11,172 bases of DNA from Paracoccaceae bacterium (GCA_002683355.1 NYTF01000066.1:21433-32604); one strand, 5' to 3'; shown: positions 1 through 7,451, counted from the stretch's first letter. A program made the numbers and translations. Notes: generated from the sequence alone by a model not told the origin.

Positions 1-506
1 CAGTAGGCGGGGCTATTCTTACAAACCAAGAGAAAATAGACGTGGATGAGGATAGTTTTTTAAAAACAATGGAATTAATATCTAATTCAAACGAAAAAAT
101 TCTTGAAACAGAAAAAAGTTCCAAAAGCATATATCCTAATCCTCTAAAAAATTACATTGGACATAGCGAAGATGAAATAAAGTGGAAACCGATTGGTGGA
201 GGCATAAAACAATCGATTTTATTCAACAACAAGGATGCGAGCGCGAGACTATTGTCAATTCCAGCAGGTATGGAGTTACCTGACCATAGTCACAAGGGAC
301 TTGAAATGACTATGGTTTTACAGGGTGCTTTTTCAGATGAGGTAGCCCATTTTGAACGTGGAGATATTGAGATTGGCGACGATAAGTTAACCCATACTCC
401 AAAAGCAGATCCAGGCGAACTATGCATATGTCTTGTAGCCACTCAAGCTCCTCTAGTATTCAACAATTGGTTGCCAAAAATTTTACAACCATTTATCAGA
501 ATTTAA
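1..506 (+). CDS. chrR: ChrR-like anti-sigma factor, C-terminal cupin domain (5'-truncated by window edge)
   Basis: The frame is open from base 3 to the TAA at 504-506 (167 visible residues), so the gene begins outside the window. The GTG at 42 looks like an internal Val codon, because the codons before it read VGGAIL, which resembles the linker of ChrR proteins. The visible part is the ChrR-type cupin. Counting from the codon at 42, a His-x-His pair (82, 84), Glu88 and His118 have the same spacing (2, 6, 36) as I recall for the zinc ligands of the Rhodobacter sphaeroides ChrR cupin. The ADPGELCICL segment near the C terminus is also typical. ChrR proteins are cytoplasmic zinc anti-sigma factors that hold an ECF sigma factor (RpoE/ECF11 type) and release it under singlet-oxygen or peroxide stress. 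The N-terminal anti-sigma domain is not visible, so a stand-alone cupin cannot be excluded. The neighbouring VOC and monooxygenase genes may or may not be targets. Confidence 0.8.
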   Translation, partial: VGGAILTNQEKIDVDEDSFLKTMELISNSNEKILETEKSSKSIYPNPLKNYIGHSEDEIKWKPIGGGIKQSILFNNKDASARLLSIPAGMELPDHSHKGLEMTMVLQGAFSDEVAHFERGDIEIGDDKLTHTPKADPGELCICLVATQAPLVFNNWLPKILQPFIRI

Positions 507-539
507 TTTTGCAAATTAGATCATTACCATCTATTAAAA

Positions 540-556
540 CACAAATTTAATTTGTG
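540..556. promoter_or_regulatory. Perfect 17-bp palindrome, candidate operator
   Basis: CACAAATT-T-AATTTGTG is a perfect inverted repeat with 8-bp arms and a one-base centre. It lies in the 59-bp gap between the ChrR-like gene and the VOC gene, and its last base is the first base of the ribosome-binding GGAG (556-559). A one-base centre suits a DNA dyad bound by a dimeric regulator better than an RNA hairpin, though a folded messenger could also mask the ribosome-binding site. No regulator gene is visible nearby. AT-rich DNA produces such dyads by chance now and then, so function is inferred from position. Confidence 0.4.
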
Positions 557-565
557 GAGAATATT

Positions 566-1111
566 GTGAAACATGGCGCTATAGCTAGAATGCAACATTT
601 TTCTATGGAAGTGAGCAATACTGATAAATCCATAGAATTCTATAGAAAAATCTTGGGCTTTAAGTTGACTGAGCGACACAAGGCTTTTGAAGTGCCAGCA
701 ATTCCGGTTGAATTAACGTTTATGCGATTAGGGGATGCTCACCACGAGCTCGTTTTAGTACACAATCCCAAAAAAAAATATCGCAAGAGACCTTCAAGAC
801 CAGAAGATGACTTAGATGGCCCTCCATCATTCCATCATTTTGCTCTAGAATGCGACACAAGAGATGATTGGTTAAAAGTGGTAAGCATCATTAATGAAAA
901 TTCAATTGAAGTAGTACGTGGGCCGGTAGTTCATAGTGGTTATGTCTCTTCAGGGGATGGTTCATGGGGAGAAAATGAAGCTATTTACATATTAGATCCA
1001 GATGGCCACCGAGTTGAAATCTTCTGGGCGCTAGCAAAGATTGGTATAGACGGCACACATATTAACATCAAAGGCGAAAAGGTTCCTGGAACCAAAACAG
1101 AAGAACTTTGA
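566..1111 (+). CDS. VOC-family protein, small extradiol-dioxygenase-like
   Basis: This is a 181-residue two-module VOC (glyoxalase/bleomycin-resistance/dioxygenase) protein. The GTG at 566 is preferred because GGAG at 556-559 sits 6 bases upstream; an in-frame GTG at 554 would overlap that site. Expected metal ligands are His11 (module 1, before FSMEV), His91 in FHHFALEC, and Glu151 in DPDGHRVE. The Y-x2-DPDG-x3-E end matches the extradiol dioxygenase signature. The second-sphere His usually found 7-9 residues before that Tyr is absent; the nearest is His123, 18 residues before it. About 25 residues follow the ligand Glu. The stop overlaps the start of the monooxygenase gene by 4 bases, so the two are probably translationally coupled. 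An Fe(II) ring-cleavage dioxygenase acting on the hydroxylase product is the best guess. A lyase, isomerase or other VOC activity is possible, and the substrate is unknown. Confidence 0.75.
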   Translation: MKHGAIARMQHFSMEVSNTDKSIEFYRKILGFKLTERHKAFEVPAIPVELTFMRLGDAHHELVLVHNPKKKYRKRPSRPEDDLDGPPSFHHFALECDTRDDWLKVVSIINENSIEVVRGPVVHSGYVSSGDGSWGENEAIYILDPDGHRVEIFWALAKIGIDGTHINIKGEKVPGTKTEEL

Positions 1112-2508
1112 ATAACTGTTCTGAAATAGCAATAGTTGGAATGGGCCCAACTGGAGCCACATTAGCTAACCTTTTAGCTAACAGAGGCGTATCAGTATCG
1201 ATATTTGAAAAACAAAACCAACCTTATGCACTCCCACGGGCAGTTCATTTTGATGGGGAAGTCATGAGAGTTTTCCAGTCAATCGGACTTAGCTCAGAAA
1301 TAACTAGTTCCTCTCTAGTAAATAAAGGTATGCTATTTAAAGATTTAAAGTCACATACCTTAATCGATTGGTCTCGTTCCCAGGACATTGGTCCTATGGC
1401 ATGGTATGAAAGTTACAGATTTCACCAACCAGATTTGGAAACAGCATTGCTTAATGGCCTAAAAAGGTTTCCCAATATTCAAACTTATTATGATTCAGAG
1501 GTGCAAAAAGTAAGTGACAATGGAAAAAATGTTACCATCGAACTAACATCAGGCGAAAAGCATATTAGTCAATTTGTCGTTGGTTGTGATGGGGCACAAT
1601 CTGCTGTTCGGGAGTTAATAGGTGAAAAATTAATGGATCTTGGCTTTAAGCAGCGATGGCTTGTAATTGATCTTGTATTGAAAAATGATCGTCCTGATTT
1701 AGGAGACCATACCGTTCAAATTTGTGATCCAGACTCACCAATGACCTACGTAAGGGGCACAGGAAACAGACGGCGATGGGAAATGAGACTAAAAGATCAT
1801 AAGCTTACAAAAATTACGCCAAATGACGTTTGGGAGAGGTTAAAAAAGTGGATATCACCAGCAGATGCTAAAATAGAACGTTCGGCAATTTATACTTTTA
1901 AATCCTCTCTCGCAAAAAAATGGTCGGCAGGAAACATATTTTTAGCTGGCGATGCAGCACATTTGATGCCGCCATTTATGGGACAAGGGATGTGTGCCGG
2001 AATAAGGGATGTCGCAAATTTATCGTGGAAGTTAACAGCTGTATTAAATGGCATAAATAAAAGTATCCTAGAAACCTACGAAAGTGAAAGATCTCCCAAT
2101 GTGAGGGAGTTTATCGATTTAACTGTGCGCCTAGGAAAAGTAATTAATCAAACCAGCAAAACTCAACAAGAAACCACCAAAATGGATTCTATTTGGCCTT
2201 CATTAGGACCAGGTTTGGGAAAAAGATCGAATATTGAAGGACAATTGGCCCCTCAATTTTTGTTAAGCGAATTAAAAAAATCTGATGATATGAGTCCAAA
2301 CGGCTTTTACTCATTAAAAAAGCAAAAAGGTAGATTTACCTCAACTAATGTGAAAGCTTGGTTAAGAAATAATAATATTGCTGAAGCCTTAATAAGACCA
2401 GATGGATACATATTAGAAACTATATCAGAAAATGAAAATGAAAATGGATTCAATATAAAAAACATAAACCTCTCACAAGCGTTACCTGCTAGAAAATTTT
2501 TTGGTTAA
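1108..2508 (+). CDS. FAD-dependent aromatic monooxygenase (MhpA/phenol hydroxylase-like)
   Basis: This is a 466-residue group A flavoprotein hydroxylase. An N-terminal Rossmann motif GMGPTG (residues 11-16) binds the ADP of FAD. Next come LPRAVHFDGE with Arg44, the DG motif VGCDGAQS (158-165) that contacts FAD and NAD(P)H, and the GD motif LAGDAAHLMPPFMGQGM (279-295). Such enzymes use NAD(P)H and O2 to hydroxylate phenolic or related aromatic compounds in the cytoplasm. The C terminus keeps the LIRPDGY element (428-434) of MhpA-like proteins, but the protein is shorter than typical MhpA (about 550), with a compact stretch after about residue 340. The start is TTG at 1108 within TTGA, overlapping the VOC stop. 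This gives an apparent operon of hydroxylase and ring-cleavage candidate. Low-complexity Glu/Asn repeats occur near 441-447. The family call is firm; the substrate is not known. Confidence 0.85.
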   Translation: MNNCSEIAIVGMGPTGATLANLLANRGVSVSIFEKQNQPYALPRAVHFDGEVMRVFQSIGLSSEITSSSLVNKGMLFKDLKSHTLIDWSRSQDIGPMAWYESYRFHQPDLETALLNGLKRFPNIQTYYDSEVQKVSDNGKNVTIELTSGEKHISQFVVGCDGAQSAVRELIGEKLMDLGFKQRWLVIDLVLKNDRPDLGDHTVQICDPDSPMTYVRGTGNRRRWEMRLKDHKLTKITPNDVWERLKKWISPADAKIERSAIYTFKSSLAKKWSAGNIFLAGDAAHLMPPFMGQGMCAGIRDVANLSWKLTAVLNGINKSILETYESERSPNVREFIDLTVRLGKVINQTSKTQQETTKMDSIWPSLGPGLGKRSNIEGQLAPQFLLSELKKSDDMSPNGFYSLKKQKGRFTSTNVKAWLRNNNIAEALIRPDGYILETISENENENGFNIKNINLSQALPARKFFG

Positions 2509-2540
2509 TTAAAATAATTTAAAGAAAAGAATATAAGTTA

Positions 2541-2569
2541 TTGACAATCACCCCTGATACAACTCATTT
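2541..2569 (+). promoter_or_regulatory. Possible topA promoter
   Basis: A perfect TTGACA (-35 consensus) at 2541-2546 lies 71 bases upstream of the topA start, followed after 17 bases by TCATTT, a poor -10 match. The 109-bp gap between the monooxygenase and topA has no clear terminator. The call rests mainly on the -35 hexamer and its position. Confidence 0.3.
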
Positions 2570-2617
2570 TCCGCGTTTACGTGATTGTTGATTTTTGACT
2601 CGTATAAGGAAAGTTCA

Positions 2618-5173
2618 ATGCCAGTTGTAGTTGTAGAAAGTCCGGCAAAAGCTAAAACAATTAACCAGTATCTTGGATCTGATTATGTTGTCTTGGCTTC
2701 ATATGGTCATGTAAGAGATTTGCCACCAAAAAACGGGTCAGTTGATCCAGAAGATCAATTTAAGATGCTGTGGGAAATATCAACCGGGTCTAAGAAACAT
2801 ATAAGCGCGATTTCAGATGCTTTAAAAGAAGATAATAGTTTAATTCTGGCAACTGATCCTGATCGTGAAGGTGAAGCAATAAGCTGGCATTTAGAAGAAG
2901 CTCTCATAAAGAAAAAAATTATAAATAAAAGTACCGAAGTCAAACGGGTTGTATTTAATGCTATAACTAAATCAGCTGTTACTCAAGCAATGGCCTCTCC
3001 AAGAAAAATTGATATGGAACTGGTTGAAGCTTATTTAGCCCGCAGAGCTTTGGATTATTTGGTAGGATTTAATCTTTCACCAGTATTATGGCGAAAGTTA
3101 CCTGGTGCTAAATCAGCTGGAAGAGTTCAATCTGTGTGTTTGCGCTTAATAGTCGAGGCCGAAATGGCTATCGAATCTTTTAAATCTAAAGAATACTGGA
3201 CTATTAATACAACGTTAACCACACCAAGGGGTGTTAGTTTTGATTCTAGATTAATAGTACTTGGTGGGGTAAAATTAGAGAAGTTTGATATAAAAACTGA
3301 AGAAGCAGCTGAATTAGCTGTTCAGGCTGTTAGCTCTCGTGACTTATTAGTTACATCACTTGACGCAAAGCCTATCAGTCGAAACCCAGCACCTCCATTC
3401 ATGACGTCAACACTTCAGCAAGAAGCGAGTCGTAAATTTGGATTTGGTGCCAAACAAACAATGTCTGTTGCTCAAAGATTATATGAATCAGGGCACATTA
3501 CATATATGCGCACAGATGGGATTGATATGGCACCTGAAGCTATTACAGCGGCTCGCGATTTAATAAGAAGTAAATATGGCGATCAATTTGTTCCAAAAAC
3601 TCCAAAAATTTACAAGAATAAGACAAAAAATGCTCAGGAAGCGCACGAATGTATCAGACCCACAGAGCTAGCTGTAGACAAAAACAAATTGAGCCACTTG
3701 GAGCAAGATCAGATTAAGCTCTATGATTTAATCTGGAAAAGAACAATCGCAAGTCAAATGTCTTCAGCGAAAATGGAACGAACAACAATTGAAATCTTCT
3801 CATCTGATGAGCAAGTAGGCCTAAGATCAACAGGACAAGTTGTAAGGTTTGAGGGTTTCTTAAAAGTTTATGAAGAAGGCAAAGATGAGGTATCATCAAC
3901 CGAAGATGATAAGCGTTTACCAAAGATGTCTATCGGAGACACATTAACAAAAGAAAATATAACCCCAAATCAACATTTTACGCAACCACCTCCACGTTAT
4001 ACTGAAGCAACTCTCGTGAAGAAAATGGAAGAGTTAGGAATAGGCAGGCCATCAACATACGCGTCAATAGTTACAACCATCCAGGAACGAGATTATGTTA
4101 GAAAGGAAAAAGGAAGGTTGCACCCAGAGGACAAAGGTAGACTGGTCACTGCTTTTTTAGAAAACTACTTTCGACAATATGTAGGTTATAATTTTACTGC
4201 AGGTTTGGAAGAAGAACTAGATTTAGTTTCGGCTGGTAAACTTAATTATAAAAAAGTGTTAGAGAACTTTTGGAATAATTTTTCAACAGCGATAGCTGAA
4301 ACTGCGGATCTACGAATTACTGAAGTTTTAGAAAAAATTAATGAAGTTTTAGCTCCACATTTATTCCCTACAACTGAAGATGGTTCAGATCCTCGGGTTT
4401 GCCTAGTGTGTGGCAATGGTAAACTATCGATGCGAACAGCTCGATCTGGTGGTGCATTCATTGGATGTTCAAATTACCCAGAGTGTAGATTTACACGTGC
4501 TTTTGGCCCACCAGGTGCAGAGGATATAAGTGGTATCCCCATCGATGGCAAACATTTAGGCACTGACGGAGATGATAAAATATATGTATTTAAGGGTCGC
4601 TTCGGCCCTTATGTGCAACGCGGCGAACTTATCGATGAAACCAAACCACCCCGACAATCCATCCCAAAGGAATGGCATCCAGCCGAAGTGGATTTGGAAC
4701 AAGCACTGCGCTTATTATCCCTTCCTCGTCAAATTGGAGCACATCCAGAGGATGGTATCATGATTTGGGCTAATATTGGGCGTTTTGGTCCGTACCTTAA
4801 ACATGCTGAAAGCACTTCAGAACGAGGTGGAACTAATGCTAATCTACAAACAATTGAAGAGGTATTTACAGTAGGTATGAACCACGCAGTTCAATTATTA
4901 GCAGAAAATGTTGCTAGCCGTGGCGGTCGGGGAATTACAGCCAAACCTATCCATGAGCTAGGTGAACACCCTGATAAAGGTGGTCCAGTGGATGTTATGA
5001 ATGGGAAATATGGTCCATACGTAAAATGGGCAAAAGTAAACGCTACAATACCTAAAGAAATTGATCCAGGCACTGTTAATTTAGAAAAAGCTTTAGAATT
5101 ACTTGAAGCTCGTATGTCCAAACCTGGGAAAAAGGGAAAAAAGAAGAAGAGCACAAAAAAGAAAAAAAATTAA
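2618..5173 (+). CDS. topA: DNA topoisomerase I (type IA)
   Basis: This 851-residue type IA topoisomerase relaxes negatively supercoiled DNA through a transient 5'-phosphotyrosine link. The ATG at 2618 follows AAGGA (2606-2610) by 7 bases and gives the usual MPVVVVESPAKAKT start; an in-frame TTG at 2585 would add 11 non-conserved residues. The TOPRIM domain has Glu7 and the ATDPDREGE motif (Asp80, Asp82, Glu84) for Mg2+. The catalytic Tyr296 lies in YMRTDG, and SAGRVQS sits at 167-172. A four-cysteine zinc finger follows (Cys595, Cys598, Cys617, Cys623). Three C-terminal repeats carry GRFGPY or GKYGPY near 660, 721 and 796. The tail (about 838-850) is almost all Lys, with Gly and Ser, and probably binds DNA. 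There is a single zinc finger rather than the several of Escherichia coli TopA, a pattern seen in alphaproteobacteria. The dprA and rnr genes often next to topA in that class are absent here. Confidence 0.98.
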   Translation: MPVVVVESPAKAKTINQYLGSDYVVLASYGHVRDLPPKNGSVDPEDQFKMLWEISTGSKKHISAISDALKEDNSLILATDPDREGEAISWHLEEALIKKKIINKSTEVKRVVFNAITKSAVTQAMASPRKIDMELVEAYLARRALDYLVGFNLSPVLWRKLPGAKSAGRVQSVCLRLIVEAEMAIESFKSKEYWTINTTLTTPRGVSFDSRLIVLGGVKLEKFDIKTEEAAELAVQAVSSRDLLVTSLDAKPISRNPAPPFMTSTLQQEASRKFGFGAKQTMSVAQRLYESGHITYMRTDGIDMAPEAITAARDLIRSKYGDQFVPKTPKIYKNKTKNAQEAHECIRPTELAVDKNKLSHLEQDQIKLYDLIWKRTIASQMSSAKMERTTIEIFSSDEQVGLRSTGQVVRFEGFLKVYEEGKDEVSSTEDDKRLPKMSIGDTLTKENITPNQHFTQPPPRYTEATLVKKMEELGIGRPSTYASIVTTIQERDYVRKEKGRLHPEDKGRLVTAFLENYFRQYVGYNFTAGLEEELDLVSAGKLNYKKVLENFWNNFSTAIAETADLRITEVLEKINEVLAPHLFPTTEDGSDPRVCLVCGNGKLSMRTARSGGAFIGCSNYPECRFTRAFGPPGAEDISGIPIDGKHLGTDGDDKIYVFKGRFGPYVQRGELIDETKPPRQSIPKEWHPAEVDLEQALRLLSLPRQIGAHPEDGIMIWANIGRFGPYLKHAESTSERGGTNANLQTIEEVFTVGMNHAVQLLAENVASRGGRGITAKPIHELGEHPDKGGPVDVMNGKYGPYVKWAKVNATIPKEIDPGTVNLEKALELLEARMSKPGKKGKKKKSTKKKKN

Positions 5174-5209
5174 TATTTTTATCGTTAGGCTTGTAAACCT
5201 AATAATATT
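5172..5209 (+). terminator. Weak hairpin between topA and mce
   Basis: TTAGG (5185-5189) and CCTAA (5198-5202) form a 5-bp stem with an 8-base loop. The outer AATATT copies (5172-5177 and 5204-5209) can also pair. An AT-rich tail follows. The stem is short and low in GC, so this could be an attenuator, a weak terminator or chance. It ends just before the strong ribosome-binding site of mce. Confidence 0.22.
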
Positions 5210-5223
5210 TTAAGGAGGAAATT

Positions 5224-5634
5224 ATGATTGGTAGATTAAATCATATTGCAATAGCAGTTCCAGATCTTGATGCATCCATAAAACAATATAAAGAGACGTT
5301 AGGCGCGATTGTTGGTGATCCACAAGATGAACCAAATCACGGTGTAACTGTGGTGTTTATAAATCTACCAAACACTAAAATTGAGCTTCTATACCCATTG
5401 GGCAAAAATAGTCCAATAACAAATTTCCTTGAGAAAAACCCGAGTGGTGGCATTCACCATATTTGTTACGAAGTTTCAAATATTATAAAGGCCAGAGATA
5501 AACTAATTTCTGAAGGCGCTCGTATTTTAGGCAGCGGTGAGCCAAAAATTGGAGCTCACGGTCTTCCTGTGTTATTCTTGCATCCAAAAGATTTTAACGG
5601 CTGCTTGATTGAACTAGAAGAAGCTACAAAATGA
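5224..5634 (+). CDS. mce: Methylmalonyl-CoA epimerase
   Basis: This 136-residue single VOC-fold enzyme interconverts (R)- and (S)-methylmalonyl-CoA, linking propionyl-CoA carboxylation to the B12-dependent mutase and succinyl-CoA. It is full length for the family. Likely metal ligands are His7 (LNHIAIAV), Glu54 (IELLYP), His79 (GGIHHICYEV) and Glu130 (LIELEE). The FLHPKDFNG block near 118-126 is characteristic of the family. Translation starts at ATG 5224, 5 bases after a strong AGGAGG (5213-5218). The stop overlaps the next gene as ATGA, so the DUF1467 protein is probably made from the same message. Neither mutase nor carboxylase genes are in the window. Confidence 0.93.
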   Translation: MIGRLNHIAIAVPDLDASIKQYKETLGAIVGDPQDEPNHGVTVVFINLPNTKIELLYPLGKNSPITNFLEKNPSGGIHHICYEVSNIIKARDKLISEGARILGSGEPKIGAHGLPVLFLHPKDFNGCLIELEEATK

Positions 5635-5894
5635 CTATAAGCGCAGCATTAGTACTTTTTGCCGTAATTTGGTTTATGTGTTTATTCATAATACTTCCAT
5701 TAAAAATAAAAAGCCAAGGGGAAGACGGAAAGATTGTTCCAGGCACTCCGGCATCAGCCCCTTCTCGTCCTCAGCTTAAAAAGAAAACAATTTATGTTAC
5801 AATAATATCTTTGGTTCTTTGGATAGCTTTAATTTTTGTCATTACATCGGGGTTAATTCGAGTACAAGATATTGCATTTTTTAATCGATCTTAG
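5631..5894 (+). CDS. DUF1467 family two-helix membrane protein
   Basis: This is a small 87-residue protein of unknown function. Two hydrophobic segments (about residues 5-24 and 54-75) flank a hydrophilic loop with the GTPASAPSRP element (38-47) and a basic patch PQLKKK (47-52), which suggests a hairpin in the inner membrane. The fold, length and Gly-Thr-Pro-x-Ser-Ala-Pro loop match the DUF1467 family, which I know from alphaproteobacteria, often directly after mce. Here the start ATG overlaps the mce stop by 4 bases, implying translational coupling. No catalytic motif is visible and no function is established. A gene on the other strand ends 17 bases downstream. Confidence 0.8.
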   Translation: MTISAALVLFAVIWFMCLFIILPLKIKSQGEDGKIVPGTPASAPSRPQLKKKTIYVTIISLVLWIALIFVITSGLIRVQDIAFFNRS

Positions 5895-5911
5895 ATATCA
5901 CACGATAAAGA

Positions 5912-6490
5912 TCAATCCTCTATCCATGTAGTAATTGCGTCCATATTTGGTCTTGGTCTTTCTGGCGGAACGGTACTTTCAGAGCCTAAATGTATATAGC
6001 CAGCAACAAACTCATGATCATCCAAACCTAAACCTTGTTTCAAAAACTTTTTATCCCGAGAAATCCAATCTGTTAACCAATTTGCTCCCCAGCCACTGGC
6101 TAGGGCCATGTTCAGCAAACTCAAACATACTGCACCAGCTGATAATACTTGCTCTATTTCGGGTATTTTTTTTGAGTCTTTAGGTGAGCAAACTACAGCA
6201 ACCATAACAGCGCCTGTTTTCAATGCGGTACAGGTTTTAAGTATTTTTTCATGCTCAAGCTCTAGTTCTTTCCCCCGACTATCTATAATTTTTATTAGCC
6301 GCGAAAAAGCAGCTCCCTGAAAAACAATAAATCTCCAAGGCTCTAATTTTCCATGATCAGGAGTACGAGCAGCAGCTGTTAAAAGTACTTTTAATTCTTT
6401 ATCAGTTGGGCCTGGACCAACCAAAGTTTTGGCTGGGCGAGATCTTCTGGACAAAAGAAATTCTACTACTTGAGGGTTAGGTTTCAGCAT
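5912..6490 (-). CDS. Nitroreductase family flavoprotein, YdjA-like
   Basis: This 192-residue FMN-dependent NAD(P)H oxidoreductase belongs to the compact YdjA branch of the nitroreductase family, which usually works as a cytoplasmic dimer. FMN-contacting blocks are SRRSR (14-18), ARTPDHGKLEPWRF (41-54), a central AGAVCLSLLNMALASGWGANW helix region (118-138) and GYIHLG (164-169). The ATG at 6490 is preferred because the protein then begins MLKPNP directly before the conserved FLLSRRSRPAK block, and GGAAG lies 8 bases upstream. An ATG at 6505 would add five residues without a clear ribosome-binding site. The EamA transporter gene lies upstream in the same direction, 79 bases away, so co-transcription is possible. 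The physiological substrate is unknown. Confidence 0.88.
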   Translation of the reverse strand: MLKPNPQVVEFLLSRRSRPAKTLVGPGPTDKELKVLLTAAARTPDHGKLEPWRFIVFQGAAFSRLIKIIDSRGKELELEHEKILKTCTALKTGAVMVAVVCSPKDSKKIPEIEQVLSAGAVCLSLLNMALASGWGANWLTDWISRDKKFLKQGLGLDDHEFVAGYIHLGSESTVPPERPRPNMDAITTWIED

Positions 6491-6569
6491 AATTAGATCT
6501 TCCATATGTGATTTGTGAAGTTATTAGTTTACTATTTTACTCAGGCTTATATGAATTTTCAATAAGAAA

Positions 6570-7451
6570 CTATTTATGCCTTGTCTCTCTATGTCCGATG
6601 TATAAAGCGGAACCAATAATGGTTAAAGCACCAAGCAATGTAATAACTGTAGGAACCTCATCCCACATAAAGTATCCAATAATTCCAACAAAAATCAATC
6701 TAAGATATGTAAATGGCGCCAAGATCGCTGCTTCTCCATATCTATAAGCCTGCATATCACCTATTCCACGAATAAATGAAGTTACCGCTAATAAAATAAT
6801 AAGACTAAAAATATAAATAGAGGTTAGAGCAACAAAAGTATTATTAAAATGTGTAAAGGTTAACGGAATGCTTACCAAAAATGTTATGAAAACTGAAGAT
6901 ACATAAGTTGAAATTACCCCATCTGCTGAAACAATAGTGCGAGAGAAAGCTAATGCCCCAGCGAAAAGAAATGAACTACATAGAGCACTTAACATAGCAA
7001 AAAACGTGCCATCAAAACCTGGTTCTAGTATAATAATTACTCCTAAAAAACCTACCAAGACTGCAAACCATCTACGATAACCAACTTTTTCTTTATTAAT
7101 ATAAATTGACAAAACTGTTGCGAAAATTGGGGCAGTAAAAAATAGCACAGTTGTGGTCGCAATTGGTAACTTAGTTAAAGTATAAAATCCCAAATGTGTT
7201 GAAACTGCGATTAAAATACCTCTAAATATATGTAACTTAGGCTTTGAAAATTTAAGTTGGCTTCGAATATTAGGAATAAAAAGTATTGGAATAACTAAAA
7301 AGATTGTTAACAAAAAAGCTCTGAAAAGGACTAGCAACCGACTATCAAATATTTGCCCTAATTCTTTCACAGATATAGCCATAATACTGGCAAAAAAAAC
7401 AGATATCAAAATCCATATTAGGCCAAGCCGATTATTTATATCTTGTTTCAT
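6570..7451 (-). CDS. EamA/DMT-superfamily transporter
   Basis: This 293-residue inner-membrane protein has about ten hydrophobic helices (roughly 9-28, 38-60, 74-93, 97-117, 127-144, 148-170, 178-200, 209-227, 241-262 and 266-285), the layout of two tandem EamA domains. The TTTVLFFTAPIFATVLS segment followed by EKVGYRRWFAVLVGFLGV (about 99-138) is typical of the drug/metabolite transporter superfamily. Members export or import small metabolites such as amino acids, purines or S-adenosylmethionine; sequence alone does not tell which. The gene is divergent from hemF across a 128-bp spacer and lies upstream of the nitroreductase. No strong ribosome-binding site precedes the ATG. Confidence 0.88.
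   Translation of the reverse strand: MKQDINNRLGLIWILISVFFASIMAISVKELGQIFDSRLLVLFRAFLLTIFLVIPILFIPNIRSQLKFSKPKLHIFRGILIAVSTHLGFYTLTKLPIATTTVLFFTAPIFATVLSIYINKEKVGYRRWFAVLVGFLGVIIILEPGFDGTFFAMLSALCSSFLFAGALAFSRTIVSADGVISTYVSSVFITFLVSIPLTFTHFNNTFVALTSIYIFSLIILLAVTSFIRGIGDMQAYRYGEAAILAPFTYLRLIFVGIIGYFMWDEVPTVITLLGALTIIGSALYIGHRETRHK

Noticed and set aside
42..506. The ChrR-like gene as a complete 154-residue protein starting at GTG 42
   Set aside because: The frame continues without a stop to the window edge, the upstream codons (VGGAIL...) look like ChrR sequence, and no ribosome-binding site precedes base 42.
554..1111. GTG at 554 as the VOC start
   Set aside because: It lies within the palindrome and 2 bases before the GGAG; GTG at 566 is correctly spaced from that GGAG.
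2585..2617. An 11-residue N-terminal extension of TopA from TTG 2585
   Set aside because: The residues are not conserved in the family, while ATG 2618 has AAGGA 7 bases upstream and gives the canonical N terminus.
4246..5154. Open frames antisense to the 3' half of topA
   Set aside because: They lie entirely within a strongly conserved coding gene, have no recognisable domains and follow from the codon use of topA.
5887..5913. Bidirectional terminator between the DUF1467 gene and the nitroreductase gene
   Set aside because: GATCTT and AAGATC can pair over only 6 bp around a 15-base loop, with no T tract, and the arms extend into the coding ends.
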